A stretch of DNA of 64,000 bases from Paralichthys olivaceus (GCF_024713975.1 NC_091100.1:13546001-13610000), one strand, 5' to 3'; shown: positions 25,806-38,640, counted from the stretch's first letter. The notes: a model not told the origin generated them from the sequence alone. Numbers and translations: made by a program.

Positions 25806-25905
25806 ACTGGTTGATCCTGTCAGTGATATATGCTTGTCTCAAAGATAAAATCATGCAAGTCTGAGTGCAGATGGTCGCTACAACGAAACAAAGAATAGCT
25901 CATCA
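25806..25905 (+). pseudogene. Degenerate 5' fragment of 18S rRNA
   Basis: Starts ctggttgatcctg and continues with atatgcttgtctcaaag, atcatgcaagtct, gaaac and agctcat. These are in the order and spacing of the first ~100 nt of eukaryotic 18S rRNA, with scattered substitutions (roughly 80% identity by eye). It lacks the rest of the rRNA and is surrounded by unrelated sequence. It is therefore an old inserted or retro-copied fragment, not a functional rDNA unit. Confidence 0.85.
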
Positions 25906-26564
25906 ATCTTGTTTAGGAAATAATCATCCTGAGTTTAGTTGAAACATCAGGAACTGACTGAAAAGGAGTCGTCACATGTGACTCAAACACAACCAGCAGA
26001 TCCACTACAATGACTAATGACAGTGGGTTAAATATTCATAAAAGTGTACAACAAATCCAACTGAGAGGCTACAACAGGAGCTATTTCTATTGTTATGCTT
26101 GATGAAGTGAACTGTATTTTTCCTTTTCTTGTCCTCACCAGCTTTTCTCCCCTCGCATGATACACATGCACTATATCACTGCAACAAACAACCTTCAAAT
26201 CACCAGCTGCAGACGTGCATTCAGGACTTTTTAAAAAACGATACCTCAGGGTGCGTGTGGAAGCTCACAGCCTAGACAGAGTGTTTCCTGTCTCTCATGC
26301 TGTTGTTCAGAGTGTGACATCATTAAGGTGCTGGGGACTGATTGAAAGGTGTTTTAATAAAAGAATTTTACTGCTGGACGTCGTGTGAAAAACAACCTAA
26401 TGTGAATTCTTCTTTTTTTAATATTACAAGTCTTTTTTTAGTTTTTTACATTGACTCTAACGAGTCACGATCTGAAAATCATGTGCATTTGTGTGTCGTG
26501 GATTGAATTTAAGGGGACAGTCGTTGGAGGGGGAACTACTGAGTGTTATTCTAGTTTTAGTATT

Positions 26565-26700
26565 ATCTCCACCAAAGAGGTTATGTTTTGTTTCTGTCTG
26601 CATTTTTGTTGTTTGTCAGCCTGTTAACAGTATTATGCAAAAAACACTGGATGGATTACCATGACAGTTAGTAGGAGGATTCAGAATGGGTCAAGAAAGA
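26565..26700 (+). mobile_element. Dispersed repeat remnant (family shared with 62,405)
   Basis: Begins ccaccaaagaggttatgtttt and continues with a TGT-rich segment, then actggatggatta and gtcaagaaagaac. The opening matches caccaaggaggttatgttttc at 62,415, and the ending matches agaaagaacccat there. It is an old copy of a dispersed repeat typical of fish genomes. Confidence 0.6.
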
Positions 26701-27334
26701 ACTATTTTGTTAACATAGTGAAATATTTAGAATGTTACTGAAGATAAATCAAGGTTTTCTTGCATGTCAATAAAAGTAAAATTGAAACTTACATATTCCA
26801 TAGGGGATAGTACATTTTGAAAATTTTAGGTGCAGGGGGTTGGACCTAAAAGTGTATTTTGCATGAAATGTGAAAATATTTTTTGCTGTGCTGTTACACA
26901 TGTATACTGTATGTACTGTATCTAACTGCTTATCAGACTGATACTAGACAGAGCAACATTTACTGTCTTCACATGTTCAGGTGTCCCAACACACCAGAGG
27001 CCTCAACTTTTACTTATCACTTGTAAAACAGCCTTTTAACACAATCTAGTGCTGCATACTGAATTTCAATTTTCTGTCAAATGGATCATGATAATCTTTT
27101 AGAAAGATAAATAACACCAGCTCCAGTTTGACTTATGGCCTAGTTTACCCGCTGCTTATTTATGGGACAAGTCTTACTTAGAGACCAGTTTTAGATGAAG
27201 ATTTATGACATTTCCTTAATGGGACTGAGAGCTTCCAAGTTGCTGCTCAGTTTAGCACAACGGCACATTGAGCTCTGCAGTGGTTTTCACTGTGTTCTGG
27301 AGAACAGAGAAGTTTGTGTTTGAGCAGGAGATGA

Positions 27335-27366
27335 AGGAGGAGGAGGAGGAGGAGGAGGAGGAGGAG
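27335..27366. repeat. (GGA)n trinucleotide repeat
   Basis: About 10 consecutive GGA/GAG triplets in non-coding sequence. Confidence 0.9.
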
Positions 27367-28164
27367 AAGTACTTCACATGTCACATCTAGAGAAAAGCCA
27401 TCAAGGCCTCATGATCATTAATTTAACACACACAGTAGCTTCTTCACCAGCGTTTCAATGGTCACCAAGATTTCCCAGGTGTAATTAATGGACATTGATG
27501 AAAAAATTTTCTCATTGATACCAATGTGTTGTCTGATTGGTAGAAGGGTACATTCATATTTAAAGTTATATGCAATGACTGGGGCTAACTCTTTAATGAA
27601 GTGGCAGCAGCTTATAGTTCACTCCACTGATGATGTCGTGTCTGTCACCCTTCAACTCCCATCATTTCACACATTGATGTAAAACTGTCACATCTGTTGT
27701 CTGTCTCAGTTGCACTGTGTGTATTTCCATCTGGTCTCTGAGAAACGTCCACCTGCCAGGCTTTCCCAGTTCCGCCGGATGTATCCACTTGGCAATACAA
27801 CACCACTAATTACCCTGATCCCAGTCTGGGCCTCGACATTCCCATCCCTCTTGAGAGAATATTTTTGGGACTTGCTCAGAACGTTTTCTCTCTTGATGCC
27901 TACACACCATCTACTGTTCTTTTATAGAGCTTTTATAGATTTTATAGCTAAATACTTTGAGTTTATATAATTTTTCTGAACTGTATGTGAGTTCTGCCTC
28001 TGATTCCTTCGTCACAGGGGATCTTTAAGTTAGTTTGTCCTGCACACATGAAGCTTCTCACTTAATTTACACACTCACCTTGCCCAGCGTGACTCACATG
28101 AGAAAGTACCACTAACTACTGTGTCTTAACTGCCCAGGGTCGGATCTTCCCTGCCTGCTCTCTG

Positions 28165-28344
28165 TCAGTCTCTCTGAGGTCGCTGTGTTGTGGTTCTGAC
28201 AATAACATTCGCGGACAGACCAGCAAACTGCGCCAGATCACTACGGCTTGCGGCCGGTGACCTGTGGTCGGGCCACAGACGGGGCTCGCACTCTCGTAAA
28301 CAGACAAAACACAACATACACAGGGTAAATAAGTGAGGACGCAT
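28165..28344 (-). CDS. Uncertain CpG-rich small ORF with signal-like start
   Basis: On the minus strand, an ATG at 28,344 opens a 59-codon frame. Its first 19 residues (MRPHLFTLCMLCFVCLREC) resemble a signal peptide, followed by a polar, Arg-rich tail ending at 28,165. The segment 28,200-28,310 is clearly richer in CpG than the surrounding AT-rich DNA. I do not recognise the protein, no TATA or splice support was found, and an overlapping frame is also open. It may be a small secreted protein, part of a missed gene or a repeat remnant. It lies in the position between a Gla-protein gene and erp27. Confidence 0.2.
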   Translation of the reverse strand: MRPHLFTLCMLCFVCLRECEPRLWPDHRSPAASRSDLAQFAGLSANVIVRTTTQRPQRD

Positions 28345-28821
28345 GATAGACACACGCACACATGCAAACCTTCACTTTGCATTGTCTCAGTTGTGCCAAC
28401 AGAAAGAAACTGCACAGACAGAGAGGAATGCAGAGTCTGCTTGTTTTTTACTGAACAAAGAATTCACATCAGATGCACCCTTTTCATTTATGTATGTATT
28501 TAATGTATAATAATGTATTTACATTTGTAGGTTGGGTTTTAGAGCTCTGTTTTGGGTTCTGCTCCAGCCTGTTTCACGTCCTGGAAAATAAAGTTAACAT
28601 GAATTGCAGCAGACAGAACAGCACTGGGGAACATATAAAACAATTAGACTTCAAGTCCACGTCAAGTCACCAATCAAGTTTATCCCAAGTGTATCTGTTT
28701 TACTTTTGCACTGAGACAAATACTTTGCCATTGAACTGAATTTATTTTCTCTTTTGTTGACGTGGCTCTCTCTGAGGCTTTTTTCCCATTAACAGTTAAT
28801 CTTTTTGGTGTCTTTACTTTA

Positions 28822-28827
28822 CTCTTG
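28822..28827 (-). other. Weak candidate for the last erp27 exon
   Basis: The minus-strand acceptor ccttaaccctcag precedes CAAGAGTAA, which in phase 0 would add only Gln-Glu and a stop. In another frame the following sequence reads KVKTPKRL, slightly like the KTPKVEL tail of human ERp27, but reaching it would need a different acceptor. The evidence is thin. Confidence 0.15.
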
Positions 28828-29567
28828 CTGAGGGTTAAGGGCAGAGGATGCTGCACCTTGCTAAGCCCTATGAGATACATTCTGATTTATGAATATTGAC
28901 TACAAATTGTTATTTGATTGATAGATTGATTCAGTTTCCCCTTGAGGTAAACAAAAGAAATTTTCCAATTGAGGATTTAACTGCACCTATATGTTTATTA
29001 TAGTAATTCATTCATTTATTCAACTTAATTTTAACTTGGACAAACACATTACAATACAGATGAGTACAGAAAATAAAGAAATCAGGACACAAAGAAAACA
29101 CAAATAAGAAGCAGCTTAATTTGCAAATTAGCAAACGTAAGAGCAAAAGTAAAAGCCTCAGGAACAAACACAGTGCATAAAATGTAATTTTAAACAAATT
29201 AACACTGGGGATAAAATAATGTAAGATAAAAAACTTAAATTGTCCTAAGGATAAAAACGAGTTCATCTGTGTGTGGTCTCTTTTGCAGGTGACTCTGCTT
29301 CAGACTTTCAAATTATTCAAATTTATACAGCTTGATTTATTTATTAATATATTTATTTTTTAGTAGTTAGCACAGAAGAGAGATGGGGGAAAAACTGAAA
29401 TAAGGAACCACATTTATCACAGTAAACAAATGGTTAAAAGCCGAGGGACATTCAAGGGGAAAATGCAATGAAAACTTTTCTTTTCCAGGCAAAGCTCCAG
29501 TTCAGAACTTGAAGAAAATCTGTGGAAAGTTGTGACTGGACCGGAGGGAAATGAACCAAACAAACAG

Positions 29568-29618
29568 CAGCAACACAACACAAACAATGACAGTGTCATT
29601 GTTTGTGTTGTGTTGCTG
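29568..29618. repeat. 51-bp near-perfect palindrome
   Basis: Two 25-bp arms are exact reverse complements (left 29,568-29,592, right 29,594-29,618) around one central G. The arms contain cagcaacacaacac on the left and its complement on the right. A transcript would fold into a tight hairpin with essentially no loop. It is too short and loopless for a typical pre-miRNA. Confidence 0.95.
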
Positions 29619-30346
29619 TTGCATGATTGATGATTTCGATGATATATAATTTTAACATACTTTCATTAGTATGTATATTTAGTTTGACACTAAATGTCAA
29701 AAAAATTGAAATATTGCATTTCTTACTCCACAACATTTATATGGCCACTCCTGTGACACCTCAACGAGGTACAACATTAAAATGCTTCCTTCATGTTGAA
29801 CAGGAATAGTAAAGTTTATAATTTTGCCAGTTACACAAAAACATTTACCGCTAACTGAACTTTAACCTGTAACTGAGTTCTCCAGTGTTATTGCTACTTT
29901 ACCTTTAAGTTAAACAATTTAGATACTTTTTTTTCCACCACTAAAGATCCAGTGCCAGTTATTTAACAGATCTATCGTGATCTGAATTGAGACTGTGTCA
30001 CACCCGGCTGCAGCTCTGTGTGGTGCGACACAGCAAATTAGTGACAGAGTGAGGTTTCCTGTCTTTTGTGTGGCACTTCTACTTCACTGTGACAACAAAA
30101 AGAGCTTTTCTTCTTCTACATCACTGGTGAGGCCTTTGTCCTCAAGGCCAGGGGAGCAGTATTCCTGTTTAATTTTTAATGTACATTTTTAAATCTTGTC
30201 TGTGCCTGTGCTGCTTATTTTTAATTCAATGAACGTTGTCACTCTTTTTCAAACTTAATCTACATCCTCTCAGTGAAATCAATAAAACATCAAAATCATA
30301 TGTTGCAGGTCAAAAACATCTCATCAGGCAAATCCTGACTGCTCAC

Positions 30347-31728
30347 CTTTAGTTCTCCTCGCAGGAACGACTGGCAAAACTCCCGCACTCGTTCAGGAGA
30401 AATATCTCCTACAGGAAGAAGCCACTTCATGTCTGAGTTACCGTCGTAGATGCCAACTCGTGGGAGGTCTTGAGACTTGATGCCAAAGTAGCCGAGTGAC
30501 CGAGAGTTGGACTTCACGGCTCCATTAATCAGCACGAACAAGAACTGGAACACAGACTCATGATTTAACCTATTGTACAGAAAGTTACTGCAGATATGAA
30601 ACTGCTTTGAGTTTTATGAAAACCATTCGGTTGTGTTGGATTTGTGATATCATAAGAATACACAAGGTTTATGCATAATTTATTACATTTTAGTTTTTTA
30701 ATACCAAAGAATATGAAATAAAGCATCATCTTCGGTGTCACGCCATCTTCATTATTATCGATGAATTCTTTGAAAAACAAATGTTTGTTTGTTAGTGAGC
30801 AGGATAACTGCTTCACTGATTTCCACAACTTTTGTGGAGGACTAAGGAAAGAACCCAATCCATTTTGCTGTGGATCTGGAACAGGAGGCGGATGCTGGAT
30901 TTCTTTTCACTTTCTTTAAATTTGTGGACAATTATAATGTTTTCATTGATTATTAATTGATGGATCTTAATGATAAAATCTGATATGTTTAGGGCACTGG
31001 TATTTATGAGTGTGTGTAATTTTTTGTAGATCCAAATAAAAATCTGGATCTGGTGAAATTAGATTTGGTTTCATAAGGGGACTGTGGGACCTTTAAAGAA
31101 TGAATACTCAATTGATTGACATTCTATCAATCAGTTCACATGAGCTAGACCATGTATGGATCACGGAACAGGTTTAGTCCAGAGGACATGTATGGGATGG
31201 GTGGTTGTACATGTCTGTGTCCACTGGCCTATTGTCTCATTATCTGCATGTCTGGACTCAGTTAAGTGAAAGAAAATATATAGATGACTTAACCAATTAA
31301 AATAATGGAGTTTTTTTGTACATCATGAATCAAGAGCTCCTTGACAGCTGTTTTCCCAAAAGCCAAGATTTTGTAACTAATATTAATGCCCATATCAGGC
31401 AAGAATAAACTTAGACCTAAAACTTTTTAGAGGTAAATTAATTTAATGCATTAGAGATTTGCAGACCTGCAGTCAATATAATTAGGCACATTATGGCCCT
31501 GCTGTGACTCTAGTTTTCATTCTTACCTTGCCTGTAAACTCAGGGGCCAAAGCTCTGAGTTGCTCCTTGAGCTCAGTAAATTCTTTAGTCCCTCTGTTGG
31601 CAAAGAGCAGGAGGTGTGACTTCACCTCCGAGTTGAACAGGCCCACTGCCGTCTGAGAGAAAAACAGAGGGTTAGGACGGGAGACGTTCTTTTTCCACTG
31701 ACAAACCATGATTAATGTGCACGTGCAT

Positions 31729-31790
<62 letters not shown>

Positions 31791-34552
31791 CTATTAATCA
31801 CTCTGGCTACCTGTCAGGTTAAAAATGGGTGGGACTACAGTGGGAATTTATGATGTCACAAATCTCTATGCACCAGAAAGAGTAATGATGGGTCAATAGG
31901 TAATCCCGCCCTGACGGGTGATACCAAATTAAAGGGAAAATGGAGCTGTCAGTCAAATTCAAGCTGTCCTCACCAACGTAGAAAGCACTTGTGCTTTAAT
32001 GGGACAGTGAATTTTTGTGTCTTCATTTGTCATCATAGCATGTGTTTAAATGAAATGAGGCTTTGATAGAATAGGTGACAGGAATAAAGTCAGAGTCTGT
32101 TAACACCATGCAAAGTATTTATATGTCAGTGATGAAGACATGTCAGTCCTACCACTTGGTTGTATTCTGTGATATATCGGATCTCATTGACGCTGATGAA
32201 ATTTATGAGACCATCAGTTTCCAGCTTCTTGGCATCCGCGACAACAAGATTGTCCTGGTGATTATCCGCCTGAATCACACAACACACAGCCACAGCATCA
32301 TCATCATTAAACTGATGGTACATCATCATCGTTGGATAATGAACAGTGATGTTGTGAAATACCTTCCTGAAGAGGGTGATGGTGTCTGAGGAGAGCTGGT
32401 ACTCAGCCCACACCTCCTTCGCTGTGCAAATGGCGACAGGAACGGAGTCGACGCGCTTTGCAGCTGCAACAAGCTCCTTATAACCACGACTCTCCTCTCC
32501 CTGAAAAACCAGAGTGAGAGAGAGAGTTACAGAACGGAGCTGTTTAACTATCTCATCTCATCACATATAGTCTTTTACTCTTTTCCAAAAGTTGTTTTTC
32601 TTTAATTATTACACATATATTGCAAATCACTTATATCCTGCTTAGCCAACACTGCATTTAACCACTGACATTTTAAAAGAAAATTTTGCCTTCATCCATT
32701 TGCAGGGTGAGATATAAGGGAAAAGAAAAGTAACCAGATACATTTACTCAAAGTACTTAAGTTTTTTAGACTTGAACAATGATGCGAACCAGTCTGCTGC
32801 ATAGTTAGTATTTTTGATACATTAATTAAATCTTGTTAATAGTACTTACATATTTTGAATCTTGAATTTTGACAATTTTTTTCATCATGGTGTTGTAACG
32901 TTTAGAAAAGAGTTATGCAACTTTACTTCATGTAAAAGATGCTGTTTTGGTGTATTTTTAAAATGTTTGTGTCAATATTTATTAAAGTCGTTTTAATCTT
33001 AATCATGCCTAGAATTAGGTTTTACACCTATAATAGAATTAGGATGGTAAAAGCATGAGACGACATATATACATGTTAATACAGTATTCTACCTTTGCTG
33101 TACCCTCAAACACCACCAGGTGCCCTTCTAAAAAAGTGCAGGAGCCACAGACGGAGACGAGGAATAGATAAATACAGTGGACCAGGAAGCTGACTCATTC
33201 AAGGTGAATCATGTCTATTTCTGAGTATTACATGAGCTCTGGCACTCTGTTTTATTATTTTGCAGCCTGTAATATGTGTTCATTCCCAATGAGTCACAGC
33301 ATCAATATTTTGGTCTCTTGTAGCCTTCAGTATGATGATCCAACTATCCTCATGAGTTATCCTCGTGTGGCCTCCTGCTCTCTCCTCCCATGAACCTTTT
33401 CCCTGCTCCTGCTCTTGTTTATGCGAGCTTCAGTGGAGCCAATCCCACAAGACTTCAGATATGCATGTATTTCCTGTCGAGTGGCCGGCCATCTTCCCCT
33501 GCGTCTGGCCAAAGGGCTCGCCTCTGTGGGGCGGCCAGCCACCCTCAGTCCTCAAAGCAGCATCAGCGTTGCCAAAGGTGTGGCCATAGGAAATACATCC
33601 TTCTTTGAGATCTATTTGTGAGAGCGGCATCACAGAGACCAAGCTGCAAACAAACACTGTATTTTGGGAGCTCTCACAGTCTCACACTCAGATAAAGATA
33701 ATCTGTCAGATCATGGTGTGCCGCATGCATGTTAACATAGTAAACTAGACCATAAAACAGTGTCTGTGGGCTTGCTTTAAAAAATGTCTGGAGGTTTATT
33801 TGAGTTCCAGGGTTGAGACTTTTTTTTTCTCTATGTGCGATTGTTTTGTCTGACCTCCAGAAATCCGATGACCACCACCTCAGCAGAGCCGATGAAGGCC
33901 TCTACAGCGTTGGTGTCATTCAGCTGAGGAAGAGCAGTGTCTGAGGAAGAAGAACACAGGTCAGCATAGTTTGTACCTCACAGTTATTGTCTCAATAAAA
34001 AAGTCTACACAATGTTAGCAAGTTAATATGCTCGCAGGTATTTATGCCCCTTTACGGGGGGCAAGGCAAAACTATATGTACAGAACATGATCACACACCG
34101 AGGTCGTTCAAAGTGCTTTACAGAAATAAAAGAGGCATATAAATACAGATCAGAAGGATCAAAGGGTAAAACATTAAAAAAAATTCAAGTAGAGAAACAG
34201 TATGAAAGCACAACTAATAAAACAGGCACATTTTGTAATATACATAAATCAAGCTAAGAATGTACATGTTTTATATATTAATAATCTTAGTTTAGTTTAT
34301 CAGCATGCTAGAATTTCCTAAGTAAAGCAGAGGCTGATGGGAAAGTTTTGTTTTTCCAGAGTTTGATCATTAATCAGAATATTGATTTATGGAGCGCTGA
34401 TCATATCAGGTTCATCTTCCACATTTAAAGCAGAGAAGAGCTAAGATGATAAATTATGAAAAAAAAAATACAAAAAAGTGTAGTTAAATCAATTTACCTT
34501 TCTTTGCAAAGGCAGAGGAGACCAGGAAGGTGAGGAACAGAGTGATCAGCAT
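30347..34552 (-). CDS. erp27: ERp27-like endoplasmic reticulum protein (3' end unresolved)
   Basis: Six coding exons on the minus strand: 34,552-34,498, 33,940-33,855, 32,500-32,363, 32,269-32,153, 31,652-31,527 and 30,544-30,347. GT-AG junctions keep frame for 240 codons. Residues 1-16 (MLITLFLTFLVSSAFA) form a signal peptide. The rest resembles the two thioredoxin-like (b and b') domains of ERp27. Landmarks that match human ERp27 in order are AVEAFIGSAEVVVIGF, FISVNEIRYITEYN, TAVGLFNS and EFCQSFLRGELK. There is no CXXC motif, so it should be a non-catalytic PDI-family member that binds unfolded clients and recruits ERp57, as known for ERp27. A good donor (AAG|GTGAGC) ends exon 6, so a further exon with an ER-retention signal is expected but was not found. 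Unspliced read-through would end at 30,296. The human position next to PDE6H supports the call. Confidence 0.85.
30800..31090. mobile_element. Dispersed repeat remnant in erp27 intron
   Basis: Similar in order of motifs to 62,480-62,710: tgtggaggac, aagaaccc, ttcactttctt, gatggatcttaatga, atgtttagggcactg and tttcataaggggactg. It is an old copy of the same fish repeat family, lying between the fifth and sixth recognised erp27 exons. Confidence 0.6.
31731..31789. repeat. (AC)n microsatellite in erp27 intron
   Basis: About 29 uninterrupted AC dinucleotides. Confidence 0.97.
34063..34215. mobile_element. Fish dispersed repeat remnant in erp27 intron 1
   Basis: Contains gggggcaaggcaa, a diverged atatgtacagaacat segment, and ttcaaagtgctttacagaaataaaa. 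This order is characteristic of a very common teleost interspersed repeat. No ends or target duplication could be defined. Confidence 0.55.
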
Positions 34553-34599
34553 GTTTCAGGTTTCCACCGACCAACGGGCTGCGGCTAAAACAAAAGAAA

Positions 34600-34830
34600 A
34601 CTCAGGAGAGGTCAGAAGACTTTTGTAGCTGTTTGACTCTTGTCCCCTCTGCTCTGTCCCTGTCTCACGCCACATGGCAGCAGCCCCTGCTGCCACAGCA
34701 ACTTTCCTGAGACGTGATTGGAGGCTTCGTGGGAACCAGCAAGGTGTTCTTGACAGGGTTGGGTGGTGGGACATAAGACTACGTGTCGCTGTTCGACAGG
34801 AGACAAACGTGTATGCGTTTGCACAATATG
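34600..34830 (-). promoter_or_regulatory. Probable promoter region of erp27
   Basis: This GC-richer stretch lies directly upstream of the ATG at 34,552. On the minus strand it has a CCAAT box (about 34,717-34,721) directly next to a GACGTG-type core (ACGTC on the same strand). This spacing does not match the canonical ER-stress element (CCAAT-N9-CCACG). A start in this region is inferred from position only. Confidence 0.35.
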
Positions 34831-34839
34831 GAAACATTT

Positions 34840-37800
34840 AGTCCTGTTGACATTTGGTCTTGTTAATTAAATCTTTTCTCGTGTCTTGACGAGTCTTGTT
34901 TGAAGCATTGTCTTTATGTCTTTGCTCTCAAAATGTCCTGAGTGTGTTACATACATGTGATGTTCATGTTTTAACTCCAGGCAGGTTTCAGACAGTTGGT
35001 TCAGAGGCCTGTGAGACAGACCTGACATTCACTGGGCTGCAATTTGGCACATTCACCACATGAGGGACACAACTGCTGCCTGATCTGTGCCAGTAAAGTA
35101 AATGTTCTATTACACCAGGAAGATTCATAGAGCAGAGGAGATATTCAAATCTTACTAGTTTTTATGCATTGTGTTTTCAAAATGTTATCTTTTGTTTCCT
35201 TAATTTTCTTCAATTTTCTTACTTTTAAATTGTATTATTTATAATATAATATTTTGTATTATTTTATGAAATTGAAAATGGCTTCAAATTCACCGGAAAT
35301 GGTGATATACATTTAGAATGTATTATATAATTATATTTATAATACATTTTTCAATTAAATGTATTAAATGATGATATGGTTAAAGTTAAAATGCATTTCC
35401 TCCATTTGAGTAAATAATTATATTATAATAAATAATTATCTGCAAACATCCTCATACTGAAGAAAACCAAACTACACCATTAGAGAGAGGATTTGATCAG
35501 ATCAGCTGAGTAACGCACAATTACTGATGTTTGAAATGAAATTTAAAAGTCATATAAACAGGCATCATTAGGTCAGACCCAGAAAGAAAAGAATTTCATT
35601 TGACAGATGCAGTGAAAAACAAATCTCTTTGTGGTGTAGAGGAGCTTATTTGCCACAGTGGAGTCAACACAACCTCATGACTGTTTGTGCAGCAGGACAC
35701 ACCACCTCTGCAAGCAAGTGTCTTGACAACAAACTAAGCAAAACAATTGTATTGACTAACTATTAAAATCTAAATTTTGAGTCAAGTGAGTCGAATAAAA
35801 AGTTTTAATTGTGACAGAAAGAGCCCTTGAACAGCAGCTCCCACAACCACCACAGAAATGTTGTCTTTTGTCGTGTTAAAGCAAAAACACAACACCTCTG
35901 AAACAGATTTATTTGTGACAGCGCCACATCTATCAAACTAAAACTAAAAAAGTTGAATTTATATAAACTTTGACATTTTACATTGTGAGCATTGTTGCCA
36001 CACAAAAGGAGTTCACTGGAAAACTGCGGGGAAGTCACAGTGTGGCCACAGGGCAGAAAAAAACCGATGGATGCACAAAAATACAATGAACTCTTTCAGG
36101 ACAATAGTTTTGGTCTGAATCCTACAAACTTTCTTTTCATAAATAAAAAGAAATCCAGGTAATTTCTAAATATAGGCTATAAAAAATTGATTCTGATTTT
36201 CAAACAAAAATAAAAGACTTATGCACAAATGTGATCAGGAAAATTTAGGAGGCTGAAATAATCTGATCCATCAAGAAAAGAGGAATAATCTAACATGGAA
36301 AATAAGAGTTGAGAATGATGAGAATATGATATTGTATATTTGCTCTTAAATTAAAACTTTTATTAAATATATCTTATAAATTGAATGTACACAACTTTCA
36401 ATCCCAGACCCACACGAATAAAATTCAAACAATAATGGAACTAAATGTAAAATGAAATGTTTCCCTTATCCAACACGTCTGATTGAAATGATTGAATACA
36501 GGTTTGTCCGTGTAGTGATGTAATATTATTATCATTAACAAAACCAAAGCTCTGACCTCATTTACAGGGTCAGGGAGAACGATGCATGTTCACAGGAGGC
36601 TTATGGAAATCACTAACACTGTGAATCAGGGCAACACTAACGTCACAGACTTCAGTAAAATACAAACTACAGACGTCACAACACGGACACCACCTGCATT
36701 AGCGTGTAGCTTCTTCCAGGTGACGACCACTGAGAATAAATCTACTTACAAATATGTTTTCTGTCTCTCTGGTGTAACCACACAGACACAGCTGAGTTTA
36801 CACACACGTTACTGTGTGATTATTTAGTTTGTACAAAGTATCCATAAATAATAGAATACATAAGTACAAGAGAAGAAGAAGAGGAGTAGTTCTGGGGTTA
36901 ATTGGGGGTGTTTCTAACATTGCTCAATACCCATTTAACAAATACACAGAACAGTATGTTGTTTCTTAAGCAAGAACCATAAAATATTTTTTGTGTTTAT
37001 GAAAATAAACAAACACAGGTTGTGTTTAAAATTGATGATTCAAATCCATGAAGGAATAGTTTTTAGCATACAGCCATTCTATTTCTTAATCTGTTTTTAT
37101 TTCACTCTGACGTTTAATCCAAACAAGAAAACGTCTGTTTGTTTAAATCGCTGCATAAATGTCTCCTTTAGGATATTTATTTCTGCTTCCAGCTGCATTC
37201 TCAAAAGCAACAAACCCTCTTTACCATCTCTAACTTACATTTGATTTACAGCATGCCTGACACATGAAGCATCCTGGAGAATGGCAAAAAATGAAAAGGA
37301 ATGAAAGGGAAAAAAGCAGAACGGACAGAAATAAATGGAAAAATGTTCTGTTTGGCAGTTTCTGACTCTTTGTGGTGCAGTGTGAAGTGTTTGACAGGCG
37401 CAGGACGGATGCAGTTGGGGTTAAAATTACAGCACCAGCTGCTTATTTAGCTGGTGCTACAAATAAACACAGCAAAAGTGATGATTAGAATCACACAGGG
37501 GCAGAAATTAAAACATCAGATTTTTTACCCTGTGTTGTTGGTTTGTTTTCTGTGGCAACACTTGGACTATTTCAGGAAAACTTAAACTCTGGAGTTTCCC
37601 AAATACTTGTCATACAATAATAAAAATAATTTTAATTTGTTTAAAATCAGAGCAGCATAAACTAGCAACAATTCATAAAACTGTAAGTTTTTAAATCTAC
37701 CATGTAGATGATGATTTTACACAATAGGTAAACTTCAGTCAGATGCTGAACATCAATGCAACTGCCATGTACTTCATATACAAACATTTTCATCCAGCAC

Positions 37801-38640
37801 TGTGCAGGATATAAATGTTTGTGTTCTACACACAAACCCTGCGGTACATCATGTCTTTTTAGATGCATCTGTCATTTCAAAGAATCATGCCATTTACTAG
37901 GTTGAATCATGTTTGCGTGAGTGCTCCCAACACATTAGACAGAATTGACATTCAGATGAGAGCTATAGGGGGTGCAGGTAAACCTGGGACGGATGGATTA
38001 CTTGTGTTTGTGTTGTGGCCTGCAGGTTTCAGACGTCACTATATTTCAGGTACACAATGTTAAACCCTGTTAAGCTTTGACACAGCCTGAGTGTGAAGGT
38101 CTCACATCATGTGGTAATAATCCTCAGACCCTGCTGCTCCTCACACTGGTGGTGGCTCACTTAAGCAATTTACTCACACAAATGTGCACATTTATCATTT
38201 GAAGAAACGAGAAACATCAAGTATGAAATATCAAGATTATTAAAATAATCACCTTTAAAGGTCTTTTTAAAGGTTTGAAATTAGATGATTGATGCATCTA
38301 CAACATTGAAGAAAAAAACAACCATTTAAGAAAACCACTTCACAATAACACACTGCATAAAATGAAAAGTAATATAAAATATCCACATCATTTGAATTTA
38401 TCAAAATTATATACTTCAAAAAATCCAAGATTTTTTAAGTGGTATGTTTGGGACTTTAAATCAGCTGTAGATGTGAATGTGAGTGTGGATGGGTCTCAGC
38501 TCTGTCCAGCGTGGACCCCACCTCTCATCCAGTGTCAGTTCAGATTCACATCGTTTTGTCTGAAGTGTCCAACTGCTGATGGTTTAGGATTAATATGATG
38601 TAGGTGAAAGTGATGGTGAAACTGTTTTCAGTTTGGATTT
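34840..38640. other. Intergenic AT-rich stretch, no gene recognised
   Basis: Long AT-rich DNA including a local AT inverted repeat near 35,315-35,347. No exon with family similarity was found on either strand. Human ARHGDIB lies between ERP27 and PDE6H, but no ARHGDI-like exon is visible here. Confidence 0.5.

Larger units (their letters stand above)
25920..28115. other. Gene-free AT-rich stretch
   Basis: No exon, RNA gene or conserved protein fragment recognised apart from the short repeats listed separately. Open frames at 27,488 and 27,710 show no coding character. Confidence 0.5.

Noticed and set aside
33365-33657. GC-richer block in erp27 intron 2 with ORFs on both strands
   Set aside because: erp27 exons 2 and 3 join directly in frame and match the family without an extra exon here; no splice sites fit.
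34710-34745. Canonical ER-stress response element in the erp27 promoter
   Set aside because: CCAAT and CCACG-like cores are present but in the wrong order and spacing for CCAAT-N9-CCACG.
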